Origin: Acidobacteriota bacterium
GTDB lineage: Bacteria > Acidobacteriota > Blastocatellia > Pyrinomonadales > Pyrinomonadaceae
Assembly: GCA_019639235.1 (NCBI GenBank)
Contig: JAHBSG010000001.1
Location: 1-64,000 of the forward strand
Length of the DNA stretch: 64,000 nt
Direction of reading: 5' to 3'
Shown piece by piece: positions 35,155 through 44,023 of the stretch (position 1 is its first letter; every line of letters begins with the position of its first letter). Below the pieces are notes generated by a model. It saw only the letters and a list, made by a program, of their open reading frames with translations. It ran no database searches and was not told the origin of the DNA. The translations under genes were made by a program, and so were the position numbers.

Positions 35155-35850
35155 ATGGCAAGAACGTATTGGCTGCCGAGGAATCGGGCCGCTAGAGTTA
35201 CGCTTTTTACTAATTTTCAGGCGAAGATCGAGACGTATGAGACGACGTTGGGGCTGACGGTGCCGGAGATCACGCGGCTTTTGTTGATCTGCGAGACGTT
35301 TCTGACGCTCGACACCTACGTTGAGAACACGAAGGCGACGATGGAGTCGCTGATCGAATGGCGGGACCGGATCTATGAGGACGAAACGGATAGCAATCCG
35401 CCCGGGCCGGCTCCGACGTTTGGCAGCTACGCGTTGCCGGTCGGCGCGTTTTACGGCATCTTGGACGAGTTTCGGCGGATGGTCGATCAGATCAAAACGC
35501 GGAACGGCTATACGCTCGAGATCGGCGAGGACCTGATGATAGTCGGCAACGAAGTGCCGCCGACGCCGGAGAACATCAGCCCGCAATTGACGCTCGAGGC
35601 ACGGCCGAATTATGGCGTGCGGGTCGCGGGGCTGATGAAGGAAATGAGCGCCGTCCGCATCGAATATCGCCGCAAGGGCGGGCCGAGCTGGACGACCGCC
35701 GGCGTGCTGACCAACCTGCCGAGCGAGATAACCATCGCCCCGCAAACACCCGGCGAACCGGAATCCGGCCACATCCGCGCCATCTACCTAGTAAAGAACG
35801 CCCCCGAAGGCGATTACTCACCCGATTATCCGATAACCATCGACGAATAA
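35155..35850 (+). CDS. Hypothetical two-part protein (helical front, FN3-like end)
   Basis: A 231-residue protein without signal peptide. The first 125 residues are helical (WLPRNRAARVTLFTNFQAKI, ITRLLLICETFLTLDTYVEN). The C-terminal part (TLEARPNYGVRVAGLMKEMS, VRIEYRRKGGPSWTTAGVL, TPGEPESGHIRAIYLVKN) looks like a fibronectin-III-type beta domain. The start is strongly supported by TCAGGAGG (35136-35143) 11 bp upstream of ATG. A comparable layout occurs in uncharacterised proteins of Bacteroidetes and Acidobacteriota; function unknown. It lies beside the 21-bp minisatellite. Confidence 0.75.
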   Translation: MARTYWLPRNRAARVTLFTNFQAKIETYETTLGLTVPEITRLLLICETFLTLDTYVENTKATMESLIEWRDRIYEDETDSNPPGPAPTFGSYALPVGAFYGILDEFRRMVDQIKTRNGYTLEIGEDLMIVGNEVPPTPENISPQLTLEARPNYGVRVAGLMKEMSAVRIEYRRKGGPSWTTAGVLTNLPSEITIAPQTPGEPESGHIRAIYLVKNAPEGDYSPDYPITIDE

Positions 35851-35938
35851 CTCTTTCGTCAATCGTAGATCGTGAATAGAGCACCGTGAGAGGGTCGGGG
35901 TAAGAAAAAGTGCATCAGACGATAAGCTGGTTTGCCCG

Positions 35939-37306
35939 CTAGCACTCGATGATCTCGACCTTGGTCTCGATCAGGTGCTTGGGAATGAGGGCGGGGAAGT
36001 ACGCCATTATCTCCTCGACCTTCGGGCGGCCGCCGGCAAAGCCGGTGACGGCGGGCGGGCCGGTCAGTATGAGCGGTGCGATCTCTTTCGTGAACCGCTC
36101 AACGTCGGCCTTGCTCTGCCCGCGTACGCCGATCCGGAACTGTACTTCGGGGATGTCGGCGGCGGGCTCGCCGGAAAGATGCCCGTGGGTCGCGTTGACA
36201 CCGACGAACTCGCTGAGCACGACGTCGAACTTGAGGCCGAGCCGATCGAGCCGTTCGCGGAGTATGCGGTCGGCGGCCTGGGCCTTCTGGTATGCGTCCG
36301 GCCAGGAATATACGAGCGTACCGACGGCCTTCCAACCATGAGAGTAAGCGATCGAAACCTTATAGAACTCGGTGTTCGGGCTGCCCTTGATGCCGAAAAC
36401 CCGCACGCGGTCGGGACCGGCGTCTTCAAGCTGAATGGACGAGAAATCGGCGACAACGTCCGGCGTAATGTAGGCCTTCGGGTCGCCCATCTCGTAGAGA
36501 AGCTGTTCTTTGACACTCTGCACGTTCACACGTCCGCCGGTGCCGTCGTGTTTGGTGATGATGAACTCGCCGCTCGGCCCGGCCTCAACGATCGGAAAGC
36601 CGACGCGTGCCATGTCGGGGATCGAGTCCCACTCGAACTGGCAGTTGCCGCCCGAGGCCTGGGCGCCGCATTCGATGATGTGGCCGGCGATCGTTCCGGC
36701 CGAGATCAGGTCCCATTGATCGAACTTCCAGCCGAACTCGTGCATCAGCGGAGCAAGCGTAAGGCCCGTATCGGTCAGCCGGCCGCCGACGACGACGCGG
36801 GCACCGCGATCAAGAGCCTCGACCAAGCCGCCGGCACCGAGATAGACGTTCGCCGCCTGAACCTTGTCGCGAACGGCCGAGAGCGGCTCACCGGTGTCCA
36901 TGTTGGTGATCTCAATGCCGCGTTCGGTAAATTCATCAAGCCGCGGAAGAATGTCATCGCCGGTGATCACGCCGATCTTGAGCTTGCCGCCAAGCCCCAG
37001 CTCGCGGGCCGTTTCGCGGATCGCCTCGGCACATCCCTCGACGTTGACGCCGCCGGCGTTCGAGAGCACCTTAATGTCCTTTTCAACGCAATCGGGCAGT
37101 ATCTCGCGCATCAGCGATACAAAGTCGCGGGCATAGCCGGCGTTCGGGTCGCGCTGCCGCTGCTTCTGGACGATCGACATCGTCACCTCGGCAAGGTAAT
37201 CGAGCATGAGGTAGTCGATCGGCCCGCCGCGGACCTGATCCACCGGTGCCGTAAGCATGTCGCCCCAAAAACCTTGTCCGCTAGCAACTCTGACCTTCTC
37301 TTTCAT
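35939..37306 (-). CDS. AtuA / DUF1446 family protein
   Basis: A 455-residue cytoplasmic protein of the acyclic terpene utilisation AtuA (DUF1446) family: [59 protein letters not shown] and [11 protein letters not shown]. AtuA is required for growth on acyclic terpenes in Pseudomonas, and relatives cluster with acyl-CoA carboxylases and enoyl-CoA hydratases; the reaction is not known. Its usual partner domain is the separate gene at 31286. With the carboxylase subunit at 22948 and hydratases at 27841 and 32142 it fits a branched-acyl catabolic theme. Confidence 0.9.
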   Translation of the reverse strand: MKEKVRVASGQGFWGDMLTAPVDQVRGGPIDYLMLDYLAEVTMSIVQKQRQRDPNAGYARDFVSLMREILPDCVEKDIKVLSNAGGVNVEGCAEAIRETARELGLGGKLKIGVITGDDILPRLDEFTERGIEITNMDTGEPLSAVRDKVQAANVYLGAGGLVEALDRGARVVVGGRLTDTGLTLAPLMHEFGWKFDQWDLISAGTIAGHIIECGAQASGGNCQFEWDSIPDMARVGFPIVEAGPSGEFIITKHDGTGGRVNVQSVKEQLLYEMGDPKAYITPDVVADFSSIQLEDAGPDRVRVFGIKGSPNTEFYKVSIAYSHGWKAVGTLVYSWPDAYQKAQAADRILRERLDRLGLKFDVVLSEFVGVNATHGHLSGEPAADIPEVQFRIGVRGQSKADVERFTKEIAPLILTGPPAVTGFAGGRPKVEEIMAYFPALIPKHLIETKVEIIEC

Positions 37307-37393
37307 AAGCGTCTCTTAATGAAGTATAAGCGGAAACCGGACCTTTCGGAAAAGGGCGGCTGCGGGAACCGGGAACCAGGGTCGCAGCAAACG

Positions 37394-37414
37394 AAAAAGC
37401 GTCCGGACGGACGC
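37394..37414 (-). terminator. Rho-independent terminator for the small secreted-protein gene
   Basis: On the minus strand, stem GCGTCC / GGACGC with loop GTCC is followed by TTTTTCG. It lies 28 bp beyond the stop of the gene at 37442-37753. Confidence 0.75.
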
Positions 37415-37441
37415 TCATCACGGCAAAGAATGGAATATCCA

Positions 37442-37753
37442 TTAATACAAGATCTTCTTCGAACGGCTTACAACCTTGCGGCCGGTTCGCCACGATTTGT
37501 TGGTCACCCATTTGCCGCCCTTGTAGGTTTTGTAGGCGACCCAACGCGTTCCGTTCCAGATCTGGAGCCCGACGTACTTGCCGCCACGATAGACGCGACG
37601 CGTTACGCCAACCTTGCGCTTCCGCTTTACGGAAGTTTGGGCCTGTGCGGCAAACGAGTCGCCGCCTCCCGTGGCGGAGGAGATGGCTCCGCTAATAAAG
37701 GCCGCCGAAATTATGAGAGCGAAAGCGAAGAATCCGGAGATCAGTTTTTTCAT
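37442..37753 (-). CDS. Small secreted basic protein
   Basis: A 103-residue protein with a signal peptide (MKKLISGFFAFALIISAAFI) and a strongly basic mature part of repeating Arg/Lys/Tyr/Trp motifs (RRVYRGGKYVGLQIWNGTRW, TYKGGKWVTNKSWRTGRK). The YRGGKYV / YKGGKWV repeat suggests a short beta structure that could bind DNA, polysaccharide or other acidic polymers; this is a guess from charge. ATG 37753 begins the signal peptide. A strong terminator follows, so it is probably monocistronic. Confidence 0.72.
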   Translation of the reverse strand: MKKLISGFFAFALIISAAFISGAISSATGGGDSFAAQAQTSVKRKRKVGVTRRVYRGGKYVGLQIWNGTRWVAYKTYKGGKWVTNKSWRTGRKVVSRSKKILY

Positions 37754-37813
37754 CGTGTGTTCATTACTCCCTGTTCGATGTTTCAGGCAATGCGTCGGCA
37801 ACGTCAGCCCGGC

Positions 37814-38218
37814 CTACTCGGCGCTTCTGACGTTCGCCCTGATGTAGGTCACGATATCCTCGGTCGAAGTTCCCGGAAGGAAAACCTCCGAGATGCCTTG
37901 ATCTTTCAATACAGAAATGTCCTCGGCCGGAACTATCCCACCGACAAGGACAAGAGTATCATCCATTCCATTTTCGCGGAGAAGATCAACAATTCGAGGG
38001 CAGAGCGTTTTGTGGGCACCGCTAAGGATAGAGATACCGACGGCATCAACGTCCTCCTGCAAGGCTGCCGAAGCGATCATTTCCGGCGTCTGTCGGAGGC
38101 CGGTGTAAATGACTTCCATTCCGGCATCGCGGAGTGCACGGGCGATGACCTTCGCCCCGCGGTCGTGTCCGTCGAGGCCCGGCTTGGCCACCAAAACCCT
38201 TATCTTGCGTTCGCTCAT
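37814..38218 (-). CDS. mcmA2: Methylmalonyl-CoA mutase, B12-binding C-terminal subunit
   Basis: A 134-residue stand-alone cobalamin-binding domain. The lower-ligand motif DxHxxG is present as GLDGHDRG, with [12 protein letters not shown] and [11 protein letters not shown] completing the B12 site. In archaea and many bacteria the mutase is split into a large catalytic subunit and this small subunit; the large subunit is not in this window. It acts in propionyl-CoA or branched-chain amino acid catabolism, after an acyl-CoA carboxylase such as that at 22948. Confidence 0.93.
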   Translation of the reverse strand: MSERKIRVLVAKPGLDGHDRGAKVIARALRDAGMEVIYTGLRQTPEMIASAALQEDVDAVGISILSGAHKTLCPRIVDLLRENGMDDTLVLVGGIVPAEDISVLKDQGISEVFLPGTSTEDIVTYIRANVRSAE

Positions 38219-38263
38219 AAAAGCGTAAGTATATTACCCGCAAAAGTTTCGGGCAAGCGATGG

Positions 38264-39157
38264 TCAGGCGGCCGCCCGCGATTCGCTGCGGGGTTCGTTC
38301 AGTTCCATGTTTGGCGAACCGAAAATGCACCGAAGCTTTCTGAGCACACCCTTTTGGGAACGCATCGCCTGCCACATCTCTGCCCAACCATGAGTATTGA
38401 TCCAAAGCGGGTTAAAGCTCTTGATAGGCTTGATAATGCCATACCTCGGTTCCTCGGTCTCCGGGACGAAGGATCCAAAAAGCTTGTCCCAGATGATAAG
38501 CACGCCCGCGTAGTTCTTATCGAGATAGGGATTGTTAACGCCATGATGCACACGGTGATGCGAAGGCGTGTTGAGCACATGCTCAAGCGGGCCAAGGTTT
38601 CGAATGAATTTCGTGTGTATCCAGAACTGGTAGATGAGGTTGAACCCGTGCATCAGGGCGAACATCCACGGTGCGAAGCCGAGGAGCATGATCGGCGCAT
38701 AAAATACCCAATGCAGAATGCCGGAGAACCAACTCTGCCGAACCGCGACGCTCAGGTTGTAATGTTCGCTCGAATGGTGGACGACGTGGAAGTTCCAAAA
38801 GAGCCGCATTTCGTGGCTGATTCGATGGAACCAGTAATATGCGAAGTCATCGACGAAAAAGAGGATCGCCCATGTCCACCACGCCTCGGCCGGAAATTTG
38901 TAAGGGGCAAGTTCATAGGCGGCGTTGTATATCACCGCGACAAAAATGCCGAAAAGTGCTCCGAAGGCGACACTCATGAAACCGACGAATATGTTTGTCC
39001 ACGCATCGCGGGTTTCGTAAGCATTGGCGTGCCGCCGATGCGAATACCAAGCCTCGAGCCCAATGAGAAGGGCGAAGATCGGTATGGCAATGACCGTCGG
39101 CTTAAGCATCTCTCCGTATTCTATTACTTTCGGGGAAAAAGTGGGAAGCGAGACCAT
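38264..39157 (-). CDS. Sterol desaturase / fatty acid hydroxylase family membrane protein
   Basis: A 297-residue integral membrane di-iron oxygenase. Three His clusters typical of the family occur: HRISHE, then HVVHHSSEHYN, then HRVHHGVNNPYLDKNYA, with DKLFGSF and PEYG-like PRYGI after them. Several membrane segments precede and separate the clusters. The family hydroxylates or desaturates lipids; no substrate can be named. Divergent from def, with 78 bp between starts. Confidence 0.92.
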   Translation of the reverse strand: MVSLPTFSPKVIEYGEMLKPTVIAIPIFALLIGLEAWYSHRRHANAYETRDAWTNIFVGFMSVAFGALFGIFVAVIYNAAYELAPYKFPAEAWWTWAILFFVDDFAYYWFHRISHEMRLFWNFHVVHHSSEHYNLSVAVRQSWFSGILHWVFYAPIMLLGFAPWMFALMHGFNLIYQFWIHTKFIRNLGPLEHVLNTPSHHRVHHGVNNPYLDKNYAGVLIIWDKLFGSFVPETEEPRYGIIKPIKSFNPLWINTHGWAEMWQAMRSQKGVLRKLRCIFGSPNMELNEPRSESRAAA

Positions 39158-39235
39158 CTATGGCCGAGAATGCAGGTTCCGGGGACAATAGACAGTGGTG
39201 AATATTGGCGGTTGCTCGTGATATCATTAAAGCTT

Positions 39236-39757
39236 ATGTCGGACCTGAAGATCGTTCATTACCCGGACCCGGTTCTGCTAACGGTCGCAAAGCCCGTTAG
39301 CGAGGAACGTTTTGGCAGTGAACTTGAGGAACTGGTCGATCGCATGTTTGCCTTGATGTATCAGGCACGCGGTGTCGGGCTTGCCGCTCCGCAGGTTGGG
39401 ATCTCGGAACGAATCTTCGTGATGGACATTCCGAGCGAGGACGGCCCTTCGCAAAAGCATGCGTTCATCAACCCGGAGATAATTCAGGTTGAGGGCGAGC
39501 AGGTCGGCGACGAGGGATGCCTTTCGTTTCCGGGACTTTATCAACAGGTCAAACGCGACACGCGGGTGATCGTTAGGGCTCACGACGTTACGGGACAGGA
39601 GTTTGAGCTGGACGTCAGCGATCTCGCGGCCCGCTGCGTTCTGCACGAGACGGATCATTGCGACGGGATAGTATTTCTCGACCGAATGAGTCCGCTGAAA
39701 CGGCAGCTCGCGAAACGAAAGATCAAGCGGTTACAGAACACCGGCGAATGGGAGTAA
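39236..39757 (+). CDS. def: Peptide deformylase
   Basis: Removes the formyl group from the N-terminal Met of new proteins. All three motifs are present: GVGLAAPQVG, the metal-binding EGCLSFPG, and HETDHCDG (usually HExDHLDG; Cys replaces Leu). The length of 173 is standard. The true start is ATG 39236; the frame stays open upstream for more than 3 kb antisense to other genes, which is spurious. It begins the run leading to fmt, its functional partner, 2.6 kb downstream. Confidence 0.96.
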   Translation: MSDLKIVHYPDPVLLTVAKPVSEERFGSELEELVDRMFALMYQARGVGLAAPQVGISERIFVMDIPSEDGPSQKHAFINPEIIQVEGEQVGDEGCLSFPGLYQQVKRDTRVIVRAHDVTGQEFELDVSDLAARCVLHETDHCDGIVFLDRMSPLKRQLAKRKIKRLQNTGEWE

Positions 39758-39771
39758 ATTGGAGATACCTT

Positions 39772-41340
39772 ATGCAAACACAAAGAGTTTTAGACGAATT
39801 TAAGAACGAGCCTTTTACAGATTATTCGAAGCCCGAAAACGCTGAAGCGATGCGGGCGGCGATCGAGAAGGTTCGCGGCGAACTTGGACGTGAACACACA
39901 TGTCTTGTGAACGGTGAACGCATTTCCATCGATGCCAAATTTCAGAGCTACAATCCGGCGAAAAAGGATGAGGTCGTTGGGGTCTTTTCTGAGGTCGATG
40001 ATGATCTTTCAATAGTCGAGAATGCGATCGACGCCGCGACCGAGGCGTTCAAAACTTGGCGGTTCGTGCCTGCGGCCGAGCGAGCGGAGTATCTTTTCCG
40101 TATCGCCGATATTATGCGGCAGCGGAAGCACGAGCTCTCGGCGTGGATGGTGTTTGAGGTTTCGAAGACGTGGGCAGAGGCCGATGGCGATACCGCAGAG
40201 GCGATCGATTTCATGGAATTCTATGGCCGCGAAATGATCCGCTGGTCGCGGGAACAGCCGATCACAAAGATCGCCGGCGAGGATAATAGCCTTGAATATA
40301 TCCCGCTCGGCGTCGGAGCGATCATTCCGCCATGGAATTTCCCGCTCGCTATCATGTCCGGAATGGCGATGGCCGCAGTGGTCGCTGGTAATACGGTTGT
40401 GCTGAAGCCGTCATCTGATTCGCCGACGATTGCCGCCAAGTTCATTGAGATCGTTGAAGAGGTCGGGCTTCCTCCGGGCGTTGTGAACTTTGTAACTGGC
40501 GGCCCTCCGACCGGTGAAGCAATGGTCACAAGCCCCAAGACGCGTTTCATATCGTTCACTGGTTCTAAAGGTGTCGGCCTTCACATAAACGAAGAGGCAG
40601 CCAAGGCCCGTCCGGGTCAGATCTGGATCAAGCGGGTTGTGGCGGAGATGGGCGGTAAGGACGCTATCGTCGTCGCCGATGACGCTGACCTAGATTCGGC
40701 CGCGGTCGGCATTGTCCAAGCCGCATATGGATTTCAGGGGCAGAAATGTTCGGCGTGTTCGCGCCTGATCGTCGACGAAAAGGTTCACAACGAACTACTC
40801 GCAAAGGTTGTTGCCTTGACGGAACAGCTCAACGTTGGTCAGCCGACCGAAGGCGATACGAACGTTGCTGCTGTAATTAACAAGCGGGCATTCGACACGA
40901 CCCTTCAATATATTAATCAGGGCGTCGAGGAAGGCGGCGAAATCGTAACCGGCGGCACCGGCGATGATTCGCAAGGTTATTTCATCCTTCCGACAATCAT
41001 CGACAATGTACAGCCCGGAGACACCATCGAACAGGAAGAGATATTTGCTCCGGTGCTGGCCGTTATTAAAGCTCGCGATTATGATCATGCTCTGGAGATC
41101 GCAAACGGCACAGAATTTGGGTTGACCGGAGCGGTCTACTCCGCATCAGAAGAAAGGCTCGAACGTGCTCGACGTGAGTTCCATGTTGGCAATCTCTATT
41201 TGAACCGCAAGTGTACCGGTGCTCTTGTCGGTGTTCATCCGTTCGGCGGTTTCAACATGAGCGGCACGGACTCAAAGGCGGGCGGCCGCGAGTATTTGCT
41301 ACAGTTTATGCAGGGTAAGTCGGTATCTCGGAAGGTGTAA
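39772..41340 (+). CDS. L-glutamate gamma-semialdehyde (1-pyrroline-5-carboxylate) dehydrogenase
   Basis: A 522-residue NAD-dependent aldehyde dehydrogenase of the RocA/PruA type, oxidising glutamate semialdehyde to glutamate in proline and arginine breakdown. Seen: IIPPWNFPLAIMSGMAMAAV, the nucleotide-binding FTGSKGVGL, catalytic Glu in VVAEMGGKDAIVV, and catalytic Cys in GFQGQKCSACSR. ATG 39772 with GGAG 8 bp upstream gives the family-typical start; an in-frame extension overlapping def was rejected. Inserted between def and fmt, it overlaps the next gene by 1 bp. Confidence 0.93.
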   Translation: MQTQRVLDEFKNEPFTDYSKPENAEAMRAAIEKVRGELGREHTCLVNGERISIDAKFQSYNPAKKDEVVGVFSEVDDDLSIVENAIDAATEAFKTWRFVPAAERAEYLFRIADIMRQRKHELSAWMVFEVSKTWAEADGDTAEAIDFMEFYGREMIRWSREQPITKIAGEDNSLEYIPLGVGAIIPPWNFPLAIMSGMAMAAVVAGNTVVLKPSSDSPTIAAKFIEIVEEVGLPPGVVNFVTGGPPTGEAMVTSPKTRFISFTGSKGVGLHINEEAAKARPGQIWIKRVVAEMGGKDAIVVADDADLDSAAVGIVQAAYGFQGQKCSACSRLIVDEKVHNELLAKVVALTEQLNVGQPTEGDTNVAAVINKRAFDTTLQYINQGVEEGGEIVTGGTGDDSQGYFILPTIIDNVQPGDTIEQEEIFAPVLAVIKARDYDHALEIANGTEFGLTGAVYSASEERLERARREFHVGNLYLNRKCTGALVGVHPFGGFNMSGTDSKAGGREYLLQFMQGKSVSRKV

Positions 41341-42263
41341 TGAGCAGATCCATTCTTGATTTATTTCTCATCGTTGCGGTCGCTTGCTTACTTTTCGCCG
41401 GGGCTGAAAGTTCTTTCGGTCAAAGGCGGACGCCCGTTGCGGCAAAGCCTGCGGTCAAGCCGATCATTTTCGCGGTGCTTAACGACGGACAGTTACTTGA
41501 GCCGATCGCTCACGTAGAGAACGGAAAGCTCTCTGAACCGGTTAATGGCAGCGACGAAACCTCATTGATCGAGAAATTCAACGCTTCCTATTATGCGCCG
41601 AAGGCTTCGTATCGGCTAATCTTCGGTGGGGCAAACGCCGGCACCGTAGCGGTTAACAGCTCGGATGCTGGTGTAGAATGCGGGCCAAATTTAGCTCGGG
41701 TAACAACCTCGTCAACAAAAGCCGAACTCAAGGGTAAGCTTATGGCACTAGCCACGAATGCGCCTGCGGGAAAGGGAACTTTCGGCGTCCGTCGCCGACC
41801 GACTTGGCCGGAGAGGAATGAGGTCGACGCACTTGTCCGTGCCGAGTTTGCCAAGAATAACGTCGAGGTTAAGAAACTCGATTATCACAATTTGACCGCA
41901 CTTGATGTCAACGGGGACAAGAAGGCCGAGCTTGTCGGTACTTTCTGGGCAGAAAATGACCCGAAATCCAGAACTCTTCTCTTTTTCGTCGCCGAGCGAG
42001 GAACTGACGGAAAACTCACGATCGTTCACTCGGACCTCCGGAACATCAAGGAGGACGAGGTCATGAACGGTGAGATATCATCGCTTGACGAAGGCGTTTA
42101 TCACGAACTGCTTCTCGATGTTTTTGACTACGATCGCGACGGTACAGCCGAGATATTCACCTACGTTCAGGCGTTCGAGGGAGCGGGTTTCAACGCTTAC
42201 AAACGGATCGGCGATAAGTGGAGTAAGGTCTACGAATTTTCGAACTACCACTGTGGGTTCTAG
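41340..42263 (+). CDS. Secreted hypothetical protein with VCBS-like Asp motifs
   Basis: A 307-residue exported protein (leader ending ESSFGQ). The mature part carries two Asp-rich loops (LDVNGDKKAELVG, DYDRDGTAEIF) like FG-GAP/VCBS or EF-hand-like calcium loops, embedded in a beta-rich region ending NAYKRIGDKWSKVYEF. It may bind calcium and act on the cell surface. It starts on the last base of the dehydrogenase stop (TAATG), so translation is coupled. Confidence 0.72.
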   Translation: MSRSILDLFLIVAVACLLFAGAESSFGQRRTPVAAKPAVKPIIFAVLNDGQLLEPIAHVENGKLSEPVNGSDETSLIEKFNASYYAPKASYRLIFGGANAGTVAVNSSDAGVECGPNLARVTTSSTKAELKGKLMALATNAPAGKGTFGVRRRPTWPERNEVDALVRAEFAKNNVEVKKLDYHNLTALDVNGDKKAELVGTFWAENDPKSRTLLFFVAERGTDGKLTIVHSDLRNIKEDEVMNGEISSLDEGVYHELLLDVFDYDRDGTAEIFTYVQAFEGAGFNAYKRIGDKWSKVYEFSNYHCGF

Positions 42264-42300
42264 CTTCCGGAGTTTTGTGGGTTTCGCGGCCGTTTGTCAT

Positions 42301-42314
42301 AATGCGGCCGCATT
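42301..42314. promoter_or_regulatory. 14-bp perfect palindrome before fmt
   Basis: AATGCGGCCGCATT is a perfect palindrome 8 bp upstream of the fmt start, inside the 59-bp spacer. It may be an operator or a weak hairpin; there is no obvious Shine-Dalgarno sequence between it and the ATG. Confidence 0.25.
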
Positions 42315-42322
42315 TTAATTTG

Positions 42323-43249
42323 ATGAAGATCGTTTTTATGGGGACGCCGCAGGCGGCGGTGCCTAGCCTCGAAAGGCTGGTTGCCGATGGCCACGAGGTT
42401 GTCGCGGTATATACTCAGCCCGACAGGCCATCGGGCCGCGGTCACAAACTTGCGGCTTCGCCTGTCAAAGAGTCGGCATTGCAGTTTGGGCTTCAGGTGG
42501 TCCAACCTTCGAAGCTCAGAACAGATGAGGCTTTAGTGGAGTTCGAGAATTTCGGAGCGGATCTTGCCGTAGTGGTCGCATATGGCCGAATATTGCCGGA
42601 CGCATTTCTGGCGGCGTATCCGAAGGGTTGCGTTAACGTGCATTTTTCGCTGTTGCCGAGATTTCGCGGGGCGGCTCCCGTTAATTGGGCTATCGTGAAT
42701 GGAGAAAGTGTGACTGGAGTCACCACGATGCAAATGGATTCAGGCCTTGATACGGGTGACATTTTGCTGCAAGCGGAAACCGGTATCGGGTCAGAAGAAA
42801 ACTCGATCGAACTGATGGGCCGCTTATCGGTACTCGGTGCGGGACTGCTCTCAAGGACCCTTGACGACCTCGATGGAATAGTTCCGCGCGAGCAAGACGA
42901 TACGATGGCGACGCTCGCCCGGATCCTTTATAAAGAGGATGGCCGTTTCGATTGGGGACTTCCCGCAGCGTCAATCGAACGCCGGATCCGTGGATTCCAG
43001 CCTTTCCCAACGACTTACACCAATTTCCGCGGCAATCGCCTCACACTTTGGAGGGCAAACGTCATTAGGGATCATGCCGGTGCAGCGAGTCCGGGCACAA
43101 TTCTCGAAGCAAAGGGCGATACTCTGATTGTTGCGTGCGGCGAGGGATCGCTGAGGATCTCCGAGCTTCAGATAGAAGGGCGCAAACGTGTCGGTGTTCG
43201 GGATTTCCTCAATGGCGTAAATCTTCAGACCGGCGAGCAGTTTGTTTGA
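42323..43249 (+). CDS. fmt: Methionyl-tRNA formyltransferase
   Basis: Formylates initiator Met-tRNA using 10-formyl-tetrahydrofolate. Start MKIVFMGTPQAAVPSL; the folate motif is NVHFSLLPRFRGAAP with catalytic Asn and His, then GVTTMQMDSGLDTGDIL. The C-terminal OB-like domain (PTTYTNFRGNRLTLWRA) is complete; 308 residues is standard. ATG 42323 fits the family; an upstream in-frame start overlaps the previous gene. The spacing to trhO is 15 bp. Confidence 0.96.
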   Translation: MKIVFMGTPQAAVPSLERLVADGHEVVAVYTQPDRPSGRGHKLAASPVKESALQFGLQVVQPSKLRTDEALVEFENFGADLAVVVAYGRILPDAFLAAYPKGCVNVHFSLLPRFRGAAPVNWAIVNGESVTGVTTMQMDSGLDTGDILLQAETGIGSEENSIELMGRLSVLGAGLLSRTLDDLDGIVPREQDDTMATLARILYKEDGRFDWGLPAASIERRIRGFQPFPTTYTNFRGNRLTLWRANVIRDHAGAASPGTILEAKGDTLIVACGEGSLRISELQIEGRKRVGVRDFLNGVNLQTGEQFV

Positions 43250-43264
43250 TCGATCAAATTCAAA

Positions 43265-44023
43265 GTGTTTGAAGTAATCACATTTTACGAATTCAAGAAT
43301 ATGGCTGCGCTGGGTGATCTGATCAAGATCCGCGGGCTTTTGCGCGGTGCCATGGCCCGTCATTCGATCACGGGAACCATCATTCTAGCCGCAGAGGGCT
43401 TTAATTCGACAGTGAGCGGTAAACCTAGCGATGTATCGGAATTTGTTGCTTCTGCTGAGGCGATCCTGCAGACTACCTTGAGATACAAATCGTCCTTTCA
43501 CGAAAGAAGTCCATTCAGAAAGATCGACGTTAAGATCAAGCCGGAGATCGTCACACTTAAGCGCGAGGTAGATGTCGCAAGCGGAATCGGAACTCACGTC
43601 GGCCCCGATGTGTGGAACCGGATCATTACCGATCCCCACACTCTTGTCTTGGATACACGAAATGACTACGAGTACCGAAGCGGAACGTTCAAAGGGGCAA
43701 TAAATCCGAGAACGACCAAATTTAGTGAACTCCCGGCATTCGTAGAGGAAGAACTGGATCCTTCGCGGCATGAGCGCATCGCAGTGTTCTGCACAGGCGG
43801 GATACGGTGCGAGAAGTTCGCTCCTTATTTATTGGAAAAGGGCTTTCGAGAGGTATATCAGCTAGAGGGCGGCATCTTGAGATATTTGGAAACCGTCGAT
43901 CCTTCAGAATCACTTTGGGAAGGCGAATGCTTCGTTTTCGACGAGCGAGTTACGGTTGATCACCAGTTAAAAAAGGGCATATCCAAGGACCTCTCGCAAC
44001 AGGAACCGGAGAGCGGAGGATGA
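43265..44023 (+). CDS. trhO: tRNA uridine(34) hydroxylase, rhodanese-like
   Basis: A 252-residue TrhO/YceA protein that hydroxylates uridine-34 of certain tRNAs. N-terminal FYEFKNMAALGDLIKIRGLL and IILAAEGFNSTVSG, the middle SPFRKIDVKIKPEIVT, and the rhodanese active site FCTGGIRCEKFAPYL with catalytic Cys are all family hallmarks. The start is GTG 43265. The stop overlaps the rsmB start (ATGA), so the two are translationally coupled in a translation-related operon. Confidence 0.94.
   Translation: MFEVITFYEFKNMAALGDLIKIRGLLRGAMARHSITGTIILAAEGFNSTVSGKPSDVSEFVASAEAILQTTLRYKSSFHERSPFRKIDVKIKPEIVTLKREVDVASGIGTHVGPDVWNRIITDPHTLVLDTRNDYEYRSGTFKGAINPRTTKFSELPAFVEEELDPSRHERIAVFCTGGIRCEKFAPYLLEKGFREVYQLEGGILRYLETVDPSESLWEGECFVFDERVTVDHQLKKGISKDLSQQEPESGG

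Noticed and set aside
35975-39235. Over 1,080 codons open upstream of def on the plus strand
   Set aside because: Runs antisense to AtuA, a small secreted protein, the mutase subunit and the sterol desaturase, all with clear family motifs; it has no domain of its own and comes from codon bias.
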